The translations under genes and the position numbers were made by a program. Below the pieces are notes generated by a model that saw only the letters and a program-made list of their open reading frames with translations, made no database searches and was not told the DNA's origin. Shown piece after piece: positions 62,407 through 64,000 of a stretch of 64,000 bases of DNA; position 1 is the first letter of the stretch; the number at the start of each line of letters is the position of its first letter. This stretch comes from Strigops habroptila (taxonomy: Eukaryota > Chordata > Aves > Psittaciformes > Psittacidae): NCBI RefSeq assembly GCF_004027225.2, contig NC_044290.2, positions 2,744,906-2,808,905 of the forward strand, written 5' to 3'.

Positions 62407-62556
62407 CATAGAATCACAGCGTGGTTTGGGTTGGAAGGGACCTTAAAGCTCATCCAGTTCCAACCCCCTGCCACAGGGACACCTTCATTAGAGCAGATTG
62501 CTCCAAGCCCCATCCAACCTATTCCAGTGTCTCGCCGCCCTCGTAGTGAAGGTCAT
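62407..62556 (-). mobile_element. CR1 LINE 3'-end fragment
   Basis: Begins CATAGAATCACAGCGTGGTT and carries the GGTTGGAAGGGACCTTAAAG block. It has a few internal deletions. About 150 bp. Confidence 0.9.
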
Positions 62557-62690
62557 TCAGAAAGGTGTAATCTTGACAAGATTCAGCTAAATTCAGTGAG
62601 TATTAGCTCTCAGAGCAGGGGCTTGCTGCCCCCTGCGCTGTGGCTCAGTACGGCTCACCCCAGGAACGCTTCTGCTTAGAAAATAGTCAT

Positions 62691-62696
62691 TTTATT
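62691..62696 (-). terminator. Candidate poly(A) signal of a gene beyond the right edge
   Basis: AATAAA on the minus strand in a TGCAATAAAATGAC context typical of 3' UTR ends. Linking it to FOXJ1 is inference from human gene order. Confidence 0.3.
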
Positions 62697-64000
62697 GCAA
62701 AAGGAAAAAAACAGAATCCTTCCTGCCCTTGCGTCCCCCCAGCGGGGTCAATCCTGCCCGAGGGGACAGTGCGGACACCACAGGGCAGCAGCACTCCTGG
62801 AGCATCGGGAGCCTCCTGCAAGTCACCCAGCAAGGGCAAAACAAGGTTAATACAGGCAGGAGCCTCAGGAAGGGCTTTGCATTTGCTATGGGAGAGGAGA
62901 GGGATCAGAGTATGGAAGAGCTGGGATTAACATAAAATTACACCACTTTCATTATGGGCTGAAGGGCCATCCTGGGCTGTGGGAACACGCAGCCTGGGAT
63001 GTGTTCCCACACATCCCGGTGGCAGTGCCCACAGTTCCCGATGGCACTGCCCTCGCCTCCTCCCCAGACACAGCCTGTTCTGGCCCCCCTTAGGTCAGCT
63101 GGAGAGAAAAGGAGATTAATCTTTAGGCACATTAATCTTCAGATATTAAACCAAGGAGCTCTGGGCTGCCTGAGGAGTCCCCAGCTTTCCCTTCCAGGTG
63201 GGGTTAAAAGGGGGGAGACCCAGAAAGCAGGAGCCAGCGTGCACAGGCAGGGCATGGGATGCACCCAGGCATGCAGCCTGGCTGTATCCGTGCCCATAAC
63301 CTTGAAGGGATGAGGCAGGAACCAAATCCACCACAGGACTTTGCCTCCCTGGTAACGTCTCCAAGCTGTGCTTTGATCCGGGCATGGGTCTAGAGCATTG
63401 GGATGTGCCGTAGGGATGAGCACTGCTCTCAGAAAACCAGGTTCATGTGGGACAAAGGTTGGCAGTTGGGGTCCTGCAGCTTTCCAGGCCTTCCGTGTGG
63501 CACTGAGGAGCATTCCAGCCTCGCTGCTCCAGGGAAGGGATGTGGCAGGGCAGCAGTTGCACTGAAACAGCGCCCAAGCAACGGCCTAATGGGAAATCCC
63601 TCAGTGACCCTCTGCTCCTTGCAGAAAGGGGGTTTGCGAGGATCAGTCCTTTGAAGACTGGCCCCAAAAGTCCCCCCAAGCCCTCATCTATCACAGACAC
63701 AAGCTGTGCTCTCCCTCCCTCCGGCTTTATTTGCAGAGGGAATTAAGGTCCTGCTGGGAAACCCTCCCCTGTGCTCTGATAGCTGCCTGCACGGCCAGCT
63801 CAAAATGGCTTATTGTAATGAATGACCAGGATTAAGGAGTTCCCCTGTTTACTGAGTGCTCTGCAGAGTGGGGGGAACAGGGAGAGACCCCCGCCCTCCA
63901 GCCGAGGGCCACCAAGGAGCTGGCACATCCTGGGGACCAACTCAGTGTCACCAGCACACGGCCGAGCCCTTTCCCTCCTCCCTAGAGCAGGAGGTGATGT

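Larger units (their letters stand above)
60561..64000. other. Intergenic DNA upstream of EXOC7
   Basis: No coding gene recognised. It holds one CR1 fragment (62407-62556). A minus-strand AATAAA at 62691-62696 could close a transcript entering from the right; by human synteny that neighbour would be FOXJ1. No forkhead sequence lies in the window. Confidence 0.55.

Noticed and set aside
1-64000. CRISPR arrays, bacterial operons, tRNA or rRNA genes
   Set aside because: The DNA is vertebrate nuclear. No cloverleaf, rRNA or spaced direct-repeat array was recognised by eye.

Overview
The window looks like nuclear DNA from a bird. It is scattered with 3'-end fragments of CR1 LINEs, the dominant avian retroposon. 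It also keeps the vertebrate gene order SRP68 - GALR2 - EXOC7 (human 17q25), with compact introns and CpG-rich promoters. The species cannot be told from the sequence.

Layout. Positions 1-3198 hold the 3' flank and probable 3' UTR of SRP68. SRP68 occupies 3199-17094 on the minus strand: 16 coding exons, 603 residues. A CpG-rich promoter follows (about 16650-17400). A class I (gammaretrovirus-like) endogenous provirus is inserted at 17524-22148. It has two nearly identical ~500 bp LTRs, a 4-bp target duplication, a tRNA-His-type primer site, a truncated gag, no pol and a broken env. GALR2 (two exons, 352 residues) lies on the plus strand at 25962-28346. The stretch 28347-36723 holds no gene I can recognise, only CR1 pieces; ZACN, which sits here in human, was not seen. 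EXOC7 occupies 36724-60215 on the minus strand: 20 constitutive coding exons (707 residues) plus a 39-nt cassette microexon that would give 720. Positions 60216-64000 hold the EXOC7 promoter and intergenic DNA towards the next gene (FOXJ1 in human), whose coding sequence is not in view.

Functions. SRP68 is an RNA-binding subunit of the signal recognition particle, GALR2 a galanin GPCR, and EXOC7 (Exo70) the membrane-targeting subunit of the exocyst. They are neighbours by ancestral synteny and not a functional operon. I assembled the three gene models by hand. Every exon junction was checked for GT-AG signals and frame, and the only non-GT donor is in SRP68 intron 1.

Most unusual points: the recent gag-env provirus lodged between the divergent SRP68 and GALR2 genes; the cysteine-rich tail of its env remnant; a likely GC-AG intron in SRP68; the EXOC7 microexon; an inverted CR1 pair able to form a long hairpin in an EXOC7 intron; and a minisatellite just before the GALR2 start codon. 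I found no clearly new multi-gene system.
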